Positions 33,347 through 43,266 are shown, numbered from the stretch's first letter. The stretch: DNA of 51,137 nt from Prevotella sp. (GCA_017474925.1 JAFVGN010000056.1:1-51137), one strand, 5' to 3'. Made by a program: numbers and translations. The notes: a model not told the origin generated them from the sequence alone.

Positions 33347-34423
33347 TTAAGAATTTGTATTGTCTGCATTGATGATGATGGTGACCTTCGGTTTCTGGGG
33401 GTCGTTGGTAATCATCAGGATACGGGGACGGGTACGTGCTTTTTTCAAGTCGTCGCGTATACCCGTAATCTTAAGCTTCGTCGACTCGCCCGGCATCAGG
33501 CGGCTCTTGTCAAGAGATATCTTCAAGCCACGTGTAAACATCTGCAGCGATGTGATTCTCAATTCCGAACGACCTGTGTTGACAATATCGATCACCTCCT
33601 TCTTTTTGGCCTTCCCTTCGAAAGCTAAATTCACGACTTCCGTTGACAACTGAATAGCCGGTGGATTCTGAATGGTCTCAGAGAAGGATGGCAACAAGAC
33701 AGCAGAAACGCCTATCTCGTGGTCGGAACGAACCTTATCGCCAGGATTGCCTGCCAAGTAGACCGATGACTGGGTCAGGCCATAGTTATGCAACTTCTCC
33801 GAGTTCAGAGTCACCATAATGGTTCCTGTTTCAAGCGGGTGAAGCTCCTCCGGCACGACAGTCGCAGAAAGATAGGGAGGCAAATGCATCAGATTAGGGT
33901 GGTATGTTTGGTTACCATTATTATATATCCGCAATTCCTGCTCCAGGCGATCGCCTTTGTTGACGTCGTCGAACTCCAGCTCATTGGTACTCAGTCGCAG
34001 GTCACCCATCTCGACAGGATAGTGGGCAGAAAGGTCGACATAGTGCTCAAGCACCTGTCCCTTCATACATATATAGATAGGCTTGTCCGAAGCGTTGGTA
34101 TAGACAGCAGCCTGCTTGTCAAAATGACCAAGCAATTTGGCATCGTAGGTCATCTTGATCTGGAACTTGTCGCTGAGGTCGCCAAGGGGATAGTCAACAA
34201 TGGTACATGAGCAGTCAGGACGTACTTTTTCAATCCTGACCTTACGGCTACCCTTGGTCTTGAATTCAAACACGGCCGTGATGGGTTGTTTCCAAGCTGT
34301 ACGGCCTACTTCTACCGTTGTCTTCTCTGCAACTATTTTCTGGGCTGATGCTGGGCATGTCCCCAGCACAAGCAGGCAGAACACAGAAGATCGAAGATGG
34401 AAGATGGAAGATAAAGTATTCAT
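33347..34423 (-). CDS. DUF1573 protein, exported
   Basis: A 358-residue exported protein. The ATG at 34423 gives a signal peptide (SVFCLLVLGTCPASAQK); a GTG at 34444 in the same frame overlaps the upstream gene and is less likely. DUF1573 Ig-like modules are seen: AVFEFKTKGSRKVRIEKVRPDCSCTIVDYP (in two pieces, about 45-75) and later repeats of NNGNQTYHPN and NTGRSELRITSL type. Such proteins have PapD/ASH-like folds of unknown role. The early signal-peptide codons are built from a repeating atcttcc motif. It is translationally close to the alpha-2-macroglobulin gene and 12 bp upstream of meaB. Confidence 0.82.
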   Translation of the reverse strand: MNTLSSIFHLRSSVFCLLVLGTCPASAQKIVAEKTTVEVGRTAWKQPITAVFEFKTKGSRKVRIEKVRPDCSCTIVDYPLGDLSDKFQIKMTYDAKLLGHFDKQAAVYTNASDKPIYICMKGQVLEHYVDLSAHYPVEMGDLRLSTNELEFDDVNKGDRLEQELRIYNNGNQTYHPNLMHLPPYLSATVVPEELHPLETGTIMVTLNSEKLHNYGLTQSSVYLAGNPGDKVRSDHEIGVSAVLLPSFSETIQNPPAIQLSTEVVNLAFEGKAKKKEVIDIVNTGRSELRITSLQMFTRGLKISLDKSRLMPGESTKLKITGIRDDLKKARTRPRILMITNDPQKPKVTIIINADNTNS

Positions 34424-34436
34424 AATTGTTCTAATC

Positions 34437-37400
34437 CTATTCACTAATTATAAAGATGGTCGACGGTGCTGTGGCACGATACTCCGGAGCGTATGCACAC
34501 TGCACGGTACACGTACCTGACTCATACTTGCCAGCACGGTCGATGTAATATTCTGTTTCTATCACATGTTTTCCCTTGGCCAGACCATAATAATAGTAGG
34601 TCGTTGCATAGTCCTTGGGAGATATGTAAGCGCCTCCCTGATAGCCCGAAAGCTGGCGGACAGGTTCCATGCAGGCAGCACGACGGTCGACTACCTGCAC
34701 AAAATCAAGGTCACGTGCAGTCTCGATGGTAATACGCACCTTTATCCTGTCACCCACTTTACAGGGCTGTTGCGGAGCGATGACCTCTCGACGAATCGTG
34801 ATACCGCTATGCGAGGACTCCACCTCACTGGTCCGCTGTAAGTACTGTGCATAGACTGCTCCCCAGGAAGTACCTTCAGAGGTCTTGGTGGCTGTGAATA
34901 TTCTACCCTGAGGCTCATTGACGGCAGTCTTGACATAGCCCAGTCCTGCAGTAGCCGCTAGCGTATTCACGGGTGTTCCGTCAATGGCAAGAACGGTATT
35001 CTCCCTGGGTGCCAACAGCGTCTTGTTATCATTCAAGAACGCCCAAATGGCATTCACCGAGTTGATGGGTGTGTCCCAAGCCTGCGTACGCTTTTCCTGA
35101 AGGAGCCAGCGACGCATCTCATCCACCGTCTGGACATCTTGAGGGGTAATGGCCTGAATGGCTTCAATGGCTGCCACTTCTGTAGGTATCTTATAGTCGT
35201 ACCAGGAATAGGAGGCACGCTGGGTATCGTAATAGCGGCCCATCTCCTCAGTATAAACCGTATACTCCTTCAGGCTTTGCACATATTCTCCAGCCTTCTT
35301 GTGCTCGCCATGTTTGGCAAGGACAATAGAGGTAAGAGCCTTCTCGTAAATGCTCTGACGCTTGATGTCCTTCTTCAGCAGGACTATCAGATAGTCGTTG
35401 GCATTCTTCACGTCAACAGGGAGCTGACGTCCATCAACAGCACAGAGATAAAGCCAGCGCAGGGCGGTAAACGAGGGGAATGTGGGCTTATGTCCTTTCT
35501 TCTCCTGCTTCTTCATTTCAGCCACCAGCTCCACCATTTCCTTACCGATGTATCCAAAGGCCTTGCGCTGTATTTCCTTTAAGTCGTTGCAGACACCGGT
35601 CATCTGCTGCAATCGCACCAACATCTCCTCGACAGCAACGGTGATACTGGTACTGCCTTGCATTCCAGGATACCATGAGAACGACCCGTCAGCATTCTGC
35701 AGTTTCTGCAACTTTTCCAAGGCCGTAGCAAGACGGTTGCCAATGGCATTGGAGTCGAAAAAGTCTGCCAGACGCTGTTTTTGTTCTGTTTCCCGATCTG
35801 CAGCTGCCATCCACGGGGTCTCATTGAGCACAAGGTCTTTCAGTTCCTCATTCTTTTCCAATTGAGAATGGAGCGTGGATGGAGCATTCTCTGCCTCGCG
35901 CTGCCACTGTTCAAAGATGGTTTTCACCTGCGGACTCTGTGACAGCAACGTCTTAGCCAGCTGATTACTATAGTAAGAGGCTGCTTGGTCGATGGCACTG
36001 TGTTCCCACGGCTGTCCGACGACGGGCAAGGCCTGCACCATCAGCCACGCTGGATTGTTCGTATATTCGATGGTCAGCTTCTGCTGGGTGGTACCTTGGG
36101 GGAAAAGCGCCTTCAGGTCGATGGTCTTCACCCCAGGTTCATGCTGGGTATAAGGAACGGTCTTGGTGACATATTCCCTGTCAGGCAGTACGGGCAGATA
36201 GTGCTGCTCTCCGTCCGAGAAGCCTTCACCGGCAGCTGTTACTTGACATATCAAGAGCTGAGTGGTAAGGGATGAAAACACCGAGGCATCCAGTTTGAAA
36301 AGCGCAGAGGCGGTCTTTTCGCCCTCAACGCTGAAAGGCACTTCCTGCTCAAAAACCACAGCATTGCTCTCTGGGTCAAGAAGTGTCAGACGAGCCTTGC
36401 CGCTGACAGCCTTCTCACCTGTATTGAAGATGCGGGCAGAAACTTGCGCCTCGTCGCCCATGCGGATAAAGCGCGGCACATTGGGTTGAATCATGATGTC
36501 CTTCTTAGCCACAGCCTCGCCCTCTATACTGCCATACAACATCTGGGCGGTATGAGCCACACCCATCAGGCGCCATGTGGTCAGGCTCTCAGGCAGCGTA
36601 AACGCCATCACCACCTGCCCGTCTTTGTCGGTCGTCAGCGAAGGATAGCAGAAAGCCGTCTCGTTCAGGTTCTCGCGTAGCTGGACCTCCTGCTTTTCAT
36701 CTGGAGCATTAGCCTCATCACTTGCACCCTGGCCCCCATCCACCACGTCATACATGACGACTTCTTTTGCCGACTCGTCGTTGCCCTGAATGCCCATGGA
36801 GCTGACAGCCGTATCTTCCATCACTGCCGGACTTGCCATCGTCTTATACAGTCGGTTCGAGCCACGCATCAGCATCCTTTCGATAGACCTATAGGTGGGC
36901 AGCACGCTGTCGTCAAAACAACTGAACGTCAGACTGTTCACTTTCAGAAGCGGTTGGTAGCGTTGATGGGCCATCCACTGCAACGGGTTTGCAGAACGAA
37001 AGTTCCAACGGGTAAAGGGCTGGGGCAGATAGTTCATCGGAGTAAAAGACCATTGGTGTTGGCGTATCTGGTCCAGACTCTTGTCGTAAAGCACGGCCAT
37101 CAGCGAGGCATCAGCCGGTGTGCCGTCAGGATTCACCACCTTCAGCCGCCACTCCTCCTGCTGTCCGGGAACCAGCCTGTCACGGAACGTCTCCCATGTC
37201 AGTCGCAGTTTCTTGTCTGGCATCGGACGCTTGATACTCTGCTGATGGACGTAACACTGGTCGTTCTTCATCCATGCATAGGTCACGAGCAGACCGTTGC
37301 CGTATTCTTCACGATAGGTGAATTTCCTGTTGAGCAGTTCTCCGTTCTTTTTCACCACACCACTTTCAATCACCTTGTCGCCTGCAAAAATGCCATAGAC

Positions 37401-39917
37401 GATATGAAGGTCCGGATCGACAGATCCCACCTGCAATGTGACGGGTGTACCGTCGTTGGGGAACTGATTGTGCGACACATAGAACCAGTCATGGGTCTCA
37501 AAAGCAGGCTTCACGTCGTCCAGGCCGAAAACAACGAACTTCATGTCAACCTCGTCGTCACCACAAACAGCTTCCAGACGATGCTCGCCAGACTTTAGCT
37601 TCCACGGACTTGTCTGCTGGGCAACATTGGCAGCACACTCCCGCCACCGGCCTCCGTCAATACGGTATCTGACCTGTCCCTCAATTTCCTGTCCTGCGGC
37701 ATTCCTGCGCGTGAAGGTCACCTTCGGCAGCTGATCGCTACGCACTTGCTGCGGCAAGTCACAAGTCAGAGCGGTAGGTTTCGAACCCAGCGGTAGCGTC
37801 TGTGTGCCGCTGTGTGTCTCGCCTGCCACATCCGTCACATCAGCCTCCACCACGAAATGGTAGAACATCCTGGTGTTCGTCAGACTGTCTGGCAAGAGCA
37901 GAGGCACATCCACGCAGAATGTTCCGTCGTCACCCGTCACTACATCACCTTCGTTCACCGTTTCCTCCTGCAGGCCGCGACCAATATAGCCGCTCTGCCA
38001 ATACCACGAATAGTTCATCCACCAGAAGGCCACCCGTCGTTTCACCGTATAGTGCACCTTTGCATCCTGGACGGGAGCACCGGTATAGCTCAAAGCCTTG
38101 CCCTCCGTACGGACGGTGTCCCCAGCCTGATAGGCATCCTTGTATTCTGAGAACTCTACCTGGAACGTAGGACGCTTGTATTCCTCCACACTAAAGCTCG
38201 TCGAACCGTTGTTGGCCCGGACTGTAAAGCGTCCGTTCAGCAGTCCCTTGGGCAGGGTCATCTCTGTGGCACACTTACCATAGCGGTCTGTCGTCAGCCA
38301 TTTCTCTGCAACCAGCTTGTTGTTGGCATCCCGCAGTTCCACTTTCACACGTTTGTTCGCCACAGCCACATTGTCCAATGCCGACAGTTCCTGCCACACG
38401 ATAGCCGTCACATAGACGGTCTGACCAGGACGGTAGATGCTGCGGTCGGTAAACAGGTTGGTATGCTCTGCGTTATACTGCCTTTCATAGAAGCTGTAGC
38501 GTCCATAGCTTCCTGACGGCCGATTATAGGCATCTGTCGACGTGTAGGCAAAAACCTCTGACGGATTACGATCGTCATGACTGACCGTCACCTCGCCTTG
38601 TCCGTTACAGGTCAGCGTCTCCGTCTTGCCGCTACTGTTCCATCCTCCTCGGTACGTCAGACGTAAAGAGGCTTGTGGTATAGGCTGCCCCGTACGGGCA
38701 TCAACCACCACATAGCGCACTTGGTCCTGGGGCAGCGACTGCGTCAGAATCCTTACACCAGAAACAAAATACAATCGTCGCGACGTCTCCGTCTGGGCAG
38801 ACGAGAACTCTATCACGTACACCCCTGGCTCCAGACCTGGCAACTCCACGGAGTCCTTAAAGAACTCATAGTCTTGATGCCCCTTGAAATGCAGCGTCCT
38901 TGTAAGGTCATGACAGATTTTCAGCTGAGATTTCAGTTTCTTGTAATCGTCCTCTGGATCCAGCTTCGTGTCGCCTTTCAACGAGGTCCTATAGACTTGC
39001 ATCGTCAGGCTCTCAACATTGCGTATCTGCTCTATCCTGATGGTTTGCGGTTCCTGAGGCATAGCCACAAGCTTAGGCATTTTTGACGTAAACATCGGGC
39101 GTGTCAGCTCACGCTCCATATTGCGAAGGTGGTTGGCACGCTGCCATGAGCCCCACCTTTCAAGCGACTTGCGCAAATAGGTGACACGCTGCTCGACGGC
39201 AAAGTTGTCACCCATCATATTCAGTCGCTTGATGGCGATTTCGCAAGCCTCTGGCAGATCGCCATAGACCTCGGCCAACGAGTCGAGCGACGCGATGTCG
39301 TCAAAGGCATTGACACCTGTGAGACAGGCTGCCCTGCGGTTTCCCGCCTTGGTATAGAAATCGTGCAACAGTTTCCACGCCTCTAACTCACTGCCCACAA
39401 CGCTCAACAGGTCGTCACCGTAATAAGTCTTGCTGTCCTGGCCCTTGATCACGAAAGGAACGTAGTCGTCAGTCTTCACCCGTGCCAATGCTGCAGCATG
39501 CGCCAAAGCCTGCTCACGGAAAACTTTCGACTGTTCCATAGCATCCTCTTCCAACGCATAGGCATTATTCTCATACACCTTCGACAACACGGCGTCATAT
39601 ACGGCCTTCACCACTTCGTCCTTGGTGCGCAGGCTCTCTTCTTTCAGTCGTACGACGGCAGGCCGCAAAGAATCTGGAGCCACCTCGGCCAGCAAGCGTG
39701 AGTGCAGAAGGGTCGACTTCAGCAGATGTCCGTAAGCACCTTCCTTCTGAGCCTTCACTTCTATCTCTTGTAAATGCCGGATAGCCGTCTGGGGCAAGTC
39801 CTTTTGTTGGGCTTCTTCCACCTGTTTCCACAGTTGCTGATATGTCTGAGCTATTATTCCCATAGGTAAGAGCAGCAATGCCATCAAAAACGTCATCAGT
39901 TTACATTTCATACGCAT
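34437..39917 (-). CDS. Alpha-2-macroglobulin family protein
   Basis: A 1826-residue exported protein (signal peptide MTFLMALLLLPMGIIAQ). An N-terminal helical region of about 300 residues is followed by macroglobulin domains, including an MG2-like segment (NLFTDRSIYRPGQTVYVTAI, about 480-500), the A2M core (ETAFCYPSLTTDKDGQVVMAFTLPESLTTWRLMGVAHT in pieces) and a C-terminal alpha/alpha toroid (LQNADGSFSWYPGMQGS). Bacterial A2Ms trap proteases in the periplasm. The thioester motif CxEQ is absent: the equivalent site reads PWEHSAIDQAASYYSN. So covalent trapping is unlikely. Its stop overlaps the alternative GTG of the DUF1573 gene. It has its own promoter. Confidence 0.9.
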   Translation of the reverse strand: MRMKCKLMTFLMALLLLPMGIIAQTYQQLWKQVEEAQQKDLPQTAIRHLQEIEVKAQKEGAYGHLLKSTLLHSRLLAEVAPDSLRPAVVRLKEESLRTKDEVVKAVYDAVLSKVYENNAYALEEDAMEQSKVFREQALAHAAALARVKTDDYVPFVIKGQDSKTYYGDDLLSVVGSELEAWKLLHDFYTKAGNRRAACLTGVNAFDDIASLDSLAEVYGDLPEACEIAIKRLNMMGDNFAVEQRVTYLRKSLERWGSWQRANHLRNMERELTRPMFTSKMPKLVAMPQEPQTIRIEQIRNVESLTMQVYRTSLKGDTKLDPEDDYKKLKSQLKICHDLTRTLHFKGHQDYEFFKDSVELPGLEPGVYVIEFSSAQTETSRRLYFVSGVRILTQSLPQDQVRYVVVDARTGQPIPQASLRLTYRGGWNSSGKTETLTCNGQGEVTVSHDDRNPSEVFAYTSTDAYNRPSGSYGRYSFYERQYNAEHTNLFTDRSIYRPGQTVYVTAIVWQELSALDNVAVANKRVKVELRDANNKLVAEKWLTTDRYGKCATEMTLPKGLLNGRFTVRANNGSTSFSVEEYKRPTFQVEFSEYKDAYQAGDTVRTEGKALSYTGAPVQDAKVHYTVKRRVAFWWMNYSWYWQSGYIGRGLQEETVNEGDVVTGDDGTFCVDVPLLLPDSLTNTRMFYHFVVEADVTDVAGETHSGTQTLPLGSKPTALTCDLPQQVRSDQLPKVTFTRRNAAGQEIEGQVRYRIDGGRWRECAANVAQQTSPWKLKSGEHRLEAVCGDDEVDMKFVVFGLDDVKPAFETHDWFYVSHNQFPNDGTPVTLQVGSVDPDLHIVYGIFAGDKVIESGVVKKNGELLNRKFTYREEYGNGLLVTYAWMKNDQCYVHQQSIKRPMPDKKLRLTWETFRDRLVPGQQEEWRLKVVNPDGTPADASLMAVLYDKSLDQIRQHQWSFTPMNYLPQPFTRWNFRSANPLQWMAHQRYQPLLKVNSLTFSCFDDSVLPTYRSIERMLMRGSNRLYKTMASPAVMEDTAVSSMGIQGNDESAKEVVMYDVVDGGQGASDEANAPDEKQEVQLRENLNETAFCYPSLTTDKDGQVVMAFTLPESLTTWRLMGVAHTAQMLYGSIEGEAVAKKDIMIQPNVPRFIRMGDEAQVSARIFNTGEKAVSGKARLTLLDPESNAVVFEQEVPFSVEGEKTASALFKLDASVFSSLTTQLLICQVTAAGEGFSDGEQHYLPVLPDREYVTKTVPYTQHEPGVKTIDLKALFPQGTTQQKLTIEYTNNPAWLMVQALPVVGQPWEHSAIDQAASYYSNQLAKTLLSQSPQVKTIFEQWQREAENAPSTLHSQLEKNEELKDLVLNETPWMAAADRETEQKQRLADFFDSNAIGNRLATALEKLQKLQNADGSFSWYPGMQGSTSITVAVEEMLVRLQQMTGVCNDLKEIQRKAFGYIGKEMVELVAEMKKQEKKGHKPTFPSFTALRWLYLCAVDGRQLPVDVKNANDYLIVLLKKDIKRQSIYEKALTSIVLAKHGEHKKAGEYVQSLKEYTVYTEEMGRYYDTQRASYSWYDYKIPTEVAAIEAIQAITPQDVQTVDEMRRWLLQEKRTQAWDTPINSVNAIWAFLNDNKTLLAPRENTVLAIDGTPVNTLAATAGLGYVKTAVNEPQGRIFTATKTSEGTSWGAVYAQYLQRTSEVESSHSGITIRREVIAPQQPCKVGDRIKVRITIETARDLDFVQVVDRRAACMEPVRQLSGYQGGAYISPKDYATTYYYYGLAKGKHVIETEYYIDRAGKYESGTCTVQCAYAPEYRATAPSTIFIISE

Positions 39918-39936
39918 CTCTGATTTGATTTACGGA

Positions 39937-39944
39937 CAAAGGTA
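39937..39944 (-). promoter_or_regulatory. -7 element of the alpha-2-macroglobulin gene
   Basis: TACCTTTG reading leftwards, 20 bp from the ATG at 39917, preceded by TTGTTG. Confidence 0.6.
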
Positions 39945-39983
39945 CAACAATTAGTTGACAAAATATGGATGATAACGGATAAT

Positions 39984-41300
39984 TTAAAGAAATTTCGTAT
40001 CTGTACCATCGTATTTTACTTTTGTTCGGAAAAAAAGGACGGTCTGCAACACGCCTCGTGCTATCAAATAGAGAATCATGGCCAGCCAAAGTCCGTGGTT
40101 CCCCATTTCAGGCATCAGCAGGAATACACCCGAGAAAAACACCGCTGCAGCGAGGCATGACGACTGTAGCATACCACGGCTATAAGTGATGCCGATAAAA
40201 AGGCCGTCCCACACGAAAGCAGCCACCCCCGCCACAGGGATCAGATAGGCCCACCACACATATTGGCGGGAAGCCTCGACCACCATCGGCTCATCAGTGA
40301 GCAATCGCAGGAAAGGCATACCTCCTATGATATAGACCGTTGAAAAAAGCATGGTCATCCCTGCTCCCCACAGAAACAGGCGACGTAACAGACGACGAAA
40401 TTCCACGGCATCTCCTGCCCCCCAGTATTTTCCTCCCAATGCTTCGCCAGCAAAAGCAAAGCCATCCATCACAAAAGAAAACAGCAGATAAAGTTGAAAG
40501 AGCAACGTATTGACCGCCAAGAGCGTGGAACCTTGCCGTGCACCCGCTGAAGTAAAATAGAGATTGACAGCCACCAGGAACAACGTTCGCAGGAAAATGT
40601 CCCTGTTCACCCGCAGGAAAGGTTTCAGTTCTTTCATCCGGGGTATGTTGATCGAAAACGGCAACTGCCGATAATTCCTCCAAAGCAGACCAGCAGCAGC
40701 CAGAAAACCGATATACTGTGCTACGCAAGTGCCAATAGCCACCCCCTCCACCTTCATGCCAAACCCATACACCAACGTCAACGAGGCCAATATATTGGCA
40801 ACATTCTGAACGACACTGACAAACATCAGGAGATGCGAGCTTTGCATTCCTATGAACCATCCGTTCAAGGAGTAGACGCCCAACATGGCCGGTGCTCCCC
40901 AAACCACAATATCAAAATAGGTAGAAGCCAACGAGCGTACGTCAGCCGTAGGGCCGACAAACCAAAGCATTAGCTCGCGTAACGGCCATTGAAATACCAA
41001 GATGAACATGGCCACCGCTAACGATACAAAGCCCGACCGTACCAAGAGTCGCGTCACTTCCACATCGTCGTTCCGTCCCAATGCCTGGGCAGTCAAGCCA
41101 CTTGTACCCATGCGCAGGAACCCAAACACCCAATAGAGCAGATTGAAAATCATAGCCCCAACAGCTACAGCACCGATGTAGGCAGCATCGCCCATGTGAC
41201 CTACAATGGCGGTATCCACCAGTCCCAACAGCGGTGTTGTTATATTAGACGCTATAGCTGGCAAGGCTATTTTAAGAATATGATTATCTATCCTGTTCAT
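39984..41300 (-). CDS. MATE family efflux transporter
   Basis: A 438-residue inner-membrane antiporter with about 12 helices. MATE signatures: LKIALPAIASNITTPLLGLVDTAIVGHMG near the start (seen in pieces, residues about 9-36), GTSGLTAQALGRND, and in the second half FAFAGEALGGKYWGAGD. It looks closest to the DinF branch. The ATG at 41300 is chosen because the strong promoter ends 13 bp before it; the longer open frame to 41378 would run through the promoter. Substrate unknown (cationic drugs, or other metabolites). Confidence 0.9.
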   Translation of the reverse strand: MNRIDNHILKIALPAIASNITTPLLGLVDTAIVGHMGDAAYIGAVAVGAMIFNLLYWVFGFLRMGTSGLTAQALGRNDDVEVTRLLVRSGFVSLAVAMFILVFQWPLRELMLWFVGPTADVRSLASTYFDIVVWGAPAMLGVYSLNGWFIGMQSSHLLMFVSVVQNVANILASLTLVYGFGMKVEGVAIGTCVAQYIGFLAAAGLLWRNYRQLPFSINIPRMKELKPFLRVNRDIFLRTLFLVAVNLYFTSAGARQGSTLLAVNTLLFQLYLLFSFVMDGFAFAGEALGGKYWGAGDAVEFRRLLRRLFLWGAGMTMLFSTVYIIGGMPFLRLLTDEPMVVEASRQYVWWAYLIPVAGVAAFVWDGLFIGITYSRGMLQSSCLAAAVFFSGVFLLMPEMGNHGLWLAMILYLIARGVLQTVLFFRTKVKYDGTDTKFL

Positions 41301-41309
41301 CGCTCTTCG

Positions 41310-41363
41310 CTGCAAAGTTACGAAAAGTCGCGCGAACCGCCAATTTTTTTTGAGCTTTTCCGA
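41310..41363 (-). promoter_or_regulatory. 54-bp extended promoter repeat, copy B (MATE gene)
   Basis: On the minus strand TCGGAAAAGCTCAAA, then TTG with a 20-bp spacer to TAACTTTG (41313-41320) and GCAG. It aligns ungapped with 2568-2621 at 45 of 54 positions. The ATG follows 12 bp after the -7 box, with GAAGAG as possible ribosome site. Confidence 0.8.
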
Positions 41364-41384
41364 ATTATTCACAGCCATCGCTCC

Positions 41385-41626
41385 CCACCGCGCAGCCGTT
41401 CAAAAACGTCATCGCGTCGTACCGCGCAGCCTTATAAACACTCATCAGGGCCGTCCCGCCTCGAAGAATAAAAGAATCATCAGGGCCGTAACCTGATACA
41501 AAAACCCACAAAAGGTTGTCGGCTTCTGCAACCTTTTGTTTTAGCCTCTCCCCCTTGACGGGGGCAGAGGTTTGGAGAGGGGGTGGAGCCCTCCTTAGGA
41601 CAAGGAGGGTCGGGTGGTTGTGAATT
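41385..41626. repeat. Composite intergenic repeat, copy 1
   Basis: Modules in order: REP-like palindromes (GCGCAGCCGTTCAAAAACG; CATCGCGTCGTACCGCG), an AAAAGGTTG hairpin, then G/C-block palindromes (CCTCTCCCCCTTGACGGGGG; CCCTCCTTAGGACAAGGAGG) and GGGTGGTTGTGAA. The same modules recur at 43.4, 46.0, 47.2, 48.3 and 49.3 kb. No gene is seen here; short open frames crossing it have no protein features. Confidence 0.85.
41508..41543 (+). terminator. AAAAGGTTG hairpin, copy 1
   Basis: An 11-bp perfect stem ACAAAAGGTTG / CAACCTTTTGT, 10-nt loop, then TTTTA. One of six copies in the accessory region. Confidence 0.7.
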
Positions 41627-42382
41627 TCATTTTTTATTCATTCTAACAAATGGAACCCTCAAACACACACCACCCGAAAAATACTGGCATTGCTGTAGCG
41701 AGACCTGCAACATCACATACCGGAACAAGGTACAATCCGCCCCTACATTCACCCCATCACCGTCGTATTCACCAATCACCCTCAAAGACCGGAAAAAAGA
41801 CGGTTGGAATGTCAGTCCACCAACGACGCCATTCCATTTCTTATTACTATCCAATTTCCAGTGTCTGTAAGCCAAATGTACTCCAATATATTGTTCCAGC
41901 AAATCGAAATGCTTACTCGCTGCCACATAATAATTCCGATAGTAATTGCTCTGTGACTCCCCTTTATTAAGAGACCCCCAAACGTCCTGGCCACCCACGA
42001 CTATCGATGGCCACCATTTTGATTCTCGCAATGGCTGCAATCTCAAGGAAAAATATCTGTCTTTGGTATAGAACCCCACTTCAGCATTTTTATCCTTATT
42101 CTTATGGAGCTTTATTAATGTATATCCATACCCCACTTCAATCCATCTAAACGGCTGCACCGACAAGTAGTTTGACCACGAGTTATATTTCTCGCCATCA
42201 AGAGTCATTTTGTCAGGTATCATGTGCTCGTTCAGATAGTGAGCACCTATATGTCCCACAGGCACTGTGTCCATGTCTGCAGAGGGCACACTGATCAAGC
42301 CACCCATGCCATAATACTGCTGTGCAAAGGCGCCATGCGTTAAAAACAACGCTACTATTATCGATATAATCCTGTACCCCAT
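41627..42382 (-). CDS. YjbH-like outer-membrane protein, N-terminal-half type
   Basis: A 251-residue exported protein (signal peptide RIISIIVALFLTHGAFAQ). It resembles the N-terminal half of YjbH: GLISVPSADMDTVPVGHIG near the start, then SVQPFRWIEVGYGYT, RYFSLRLQPLRESKWWPSIVVG, GGQDVWG and YYVAASKHF, alternating strands of a barrel. YjbH acts in exopolysaccharide export in Enterobacteria. The gene starts inside the end of the upstream gene (25-bp overlap), which resembles the C-terminal half of the same family. Last residues VRMNKK are encoded next to the repeat border. Confidence 0.65.
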   Translation of the reverse strand: MGYRIISIIVALFLTHGAFAQQYYGMGGLISVPSADMDTVPVGHIGAHYLNEHMIPDKMTLDGEKYNSWSNYLSVQPFRWIEVGYGYTLIKLHKNKDKNAEVGFYTKDRYFSLRLQPLRESKWWPSIVVGGQDVWGSLNKGESQSNYYRNYYVAASKHFDLLEQYIGVHLAYRHWKLDSNKKWNGVVGGLTFQPSFFRSLRVIGEYDGDGVNVGADCTLFRYVMLQVSLQQCQYFSGGVCLRVPFVRMNKK

Positions 42383-43230
42383 TTTACATTCGTTTGATAT
42401 TCACGTTCATTCTCTTCAGGATCTGTATGATACATTTTCATGGAGTATCCGTTCGCCTGGGCATTATAGGTCAGTCTGAAATTCGATGCGGGTCTCACCC
42501 TAAACTTCTTATCCGACTTCTTATAAGGCGGTATCATCATCACTACCTTGAATCCTCCTGCATATCGGTACGTATTACTAATGTATGGTGAGACATAAGG
42601 CTCAAAATACTGTGCAAAAGCGCCAATTGAACAATGTCTGAAGTGGCAATACACTTCACCCTCCACGCCATAGTCCTTGTTGATGTAGCGCCCACCACTA
42701 ATTCTGAACTCCGTGGTCCACTTGTCTATCCAGAAATTAGCACCCGCAACGGCGGTCACTGTCCAATCCTTTCCATCAAACGTCTGCTCTTTCGTTGAGC
42801 ACCACCATGAGCTTGTCAAGCCTGCTTGCGCCTGCAGCATAAGCCATGAGTTGACAGGCATCATCCATCTTGCATCCAAGCCGTATCGTTCGCGACTGAA
42901 CAATCCCCCCGTAAACTTCAGATGCTGGTCTTTGGCGAAAGCCAATTCTTTTGACAGCGCAACGATACCCAGTCTAAGACTGTTGTATTTATCAGGATAT
43001 CCATAGTTCACTGCCGCAAAGCTCAGCTGTCCTGCCGTTTCCCAACCATGTCCCATGTTCCATTTCACTCCTGGGGTCAAATTGATCAACACGTTATAGA
43101 GCCTCTTAAAATCCGTGTCATTGTAGTTAAGTTCCGCTCCACAGAACAAATCCACCTGCCCTGCTTTTTCTTGGCCATAGCCAGAAAGAATTCCAAACAA
43201 TAGAAGTATAATGATCGTCCCTCTCCTCAT
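42358..43230 (-). CDS. YjbH-like outer-membrane protein, C-terminal-half type
   Basis: A 290-residue exported protein (TIIILLLFGILSGYGQ). The strand-rich sequence ends like YjbH C-terminal barrels: GRYINKDYGVEGEVYCHFRH (about 195-214), IGAFAQYFEPYV, then GGFKVVMMIPPYKK. The ATG at 43230 is preferred to an upstream in-frame start at 43278, which would precede or overlap the -7 box. Together with the overlapping next gene it makes a YjbH-type pair in reversed domain order. Probably involved in surface polysaccharide export; inference from family only. Confidence 0.6.
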   Translation of the reverse strand: MRRGTIIILLLFGILSGYGQEKAGQVDLFCGAELNYNDTDFKRLYNVLINLTPGVKWNMGHGWETAGQLSFAAVNYGYPDKYNSLRLGIVALSKELAFAKDQHLKFTGGLFSRERYGLDARWMMPVNSWLMLQAQAGLTSSWWCSTKEQTFDGKDWTVTAVAGANFWIDKWTTEFRISGGRYINKDYGVEGEVYCHFRHCSIGAFAQYFEPYVSPYISNTYRYAGGFKVVMMIPPYKKSDKKFRVRPASNFRLTYNAQANGYSMKMYHTDPEENEREYQTNVKWGTGLYR

Positions 43231-43266
43231 CACATCTTTTTCATCTTTACTGAATTTATTTAGGAG

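Noticed and set aside
41301-41378. Longer N-terminus for the MATE protein
   Set aside because: It would translate through the conserved promoter repeat; family proteins begin near LKIALP.
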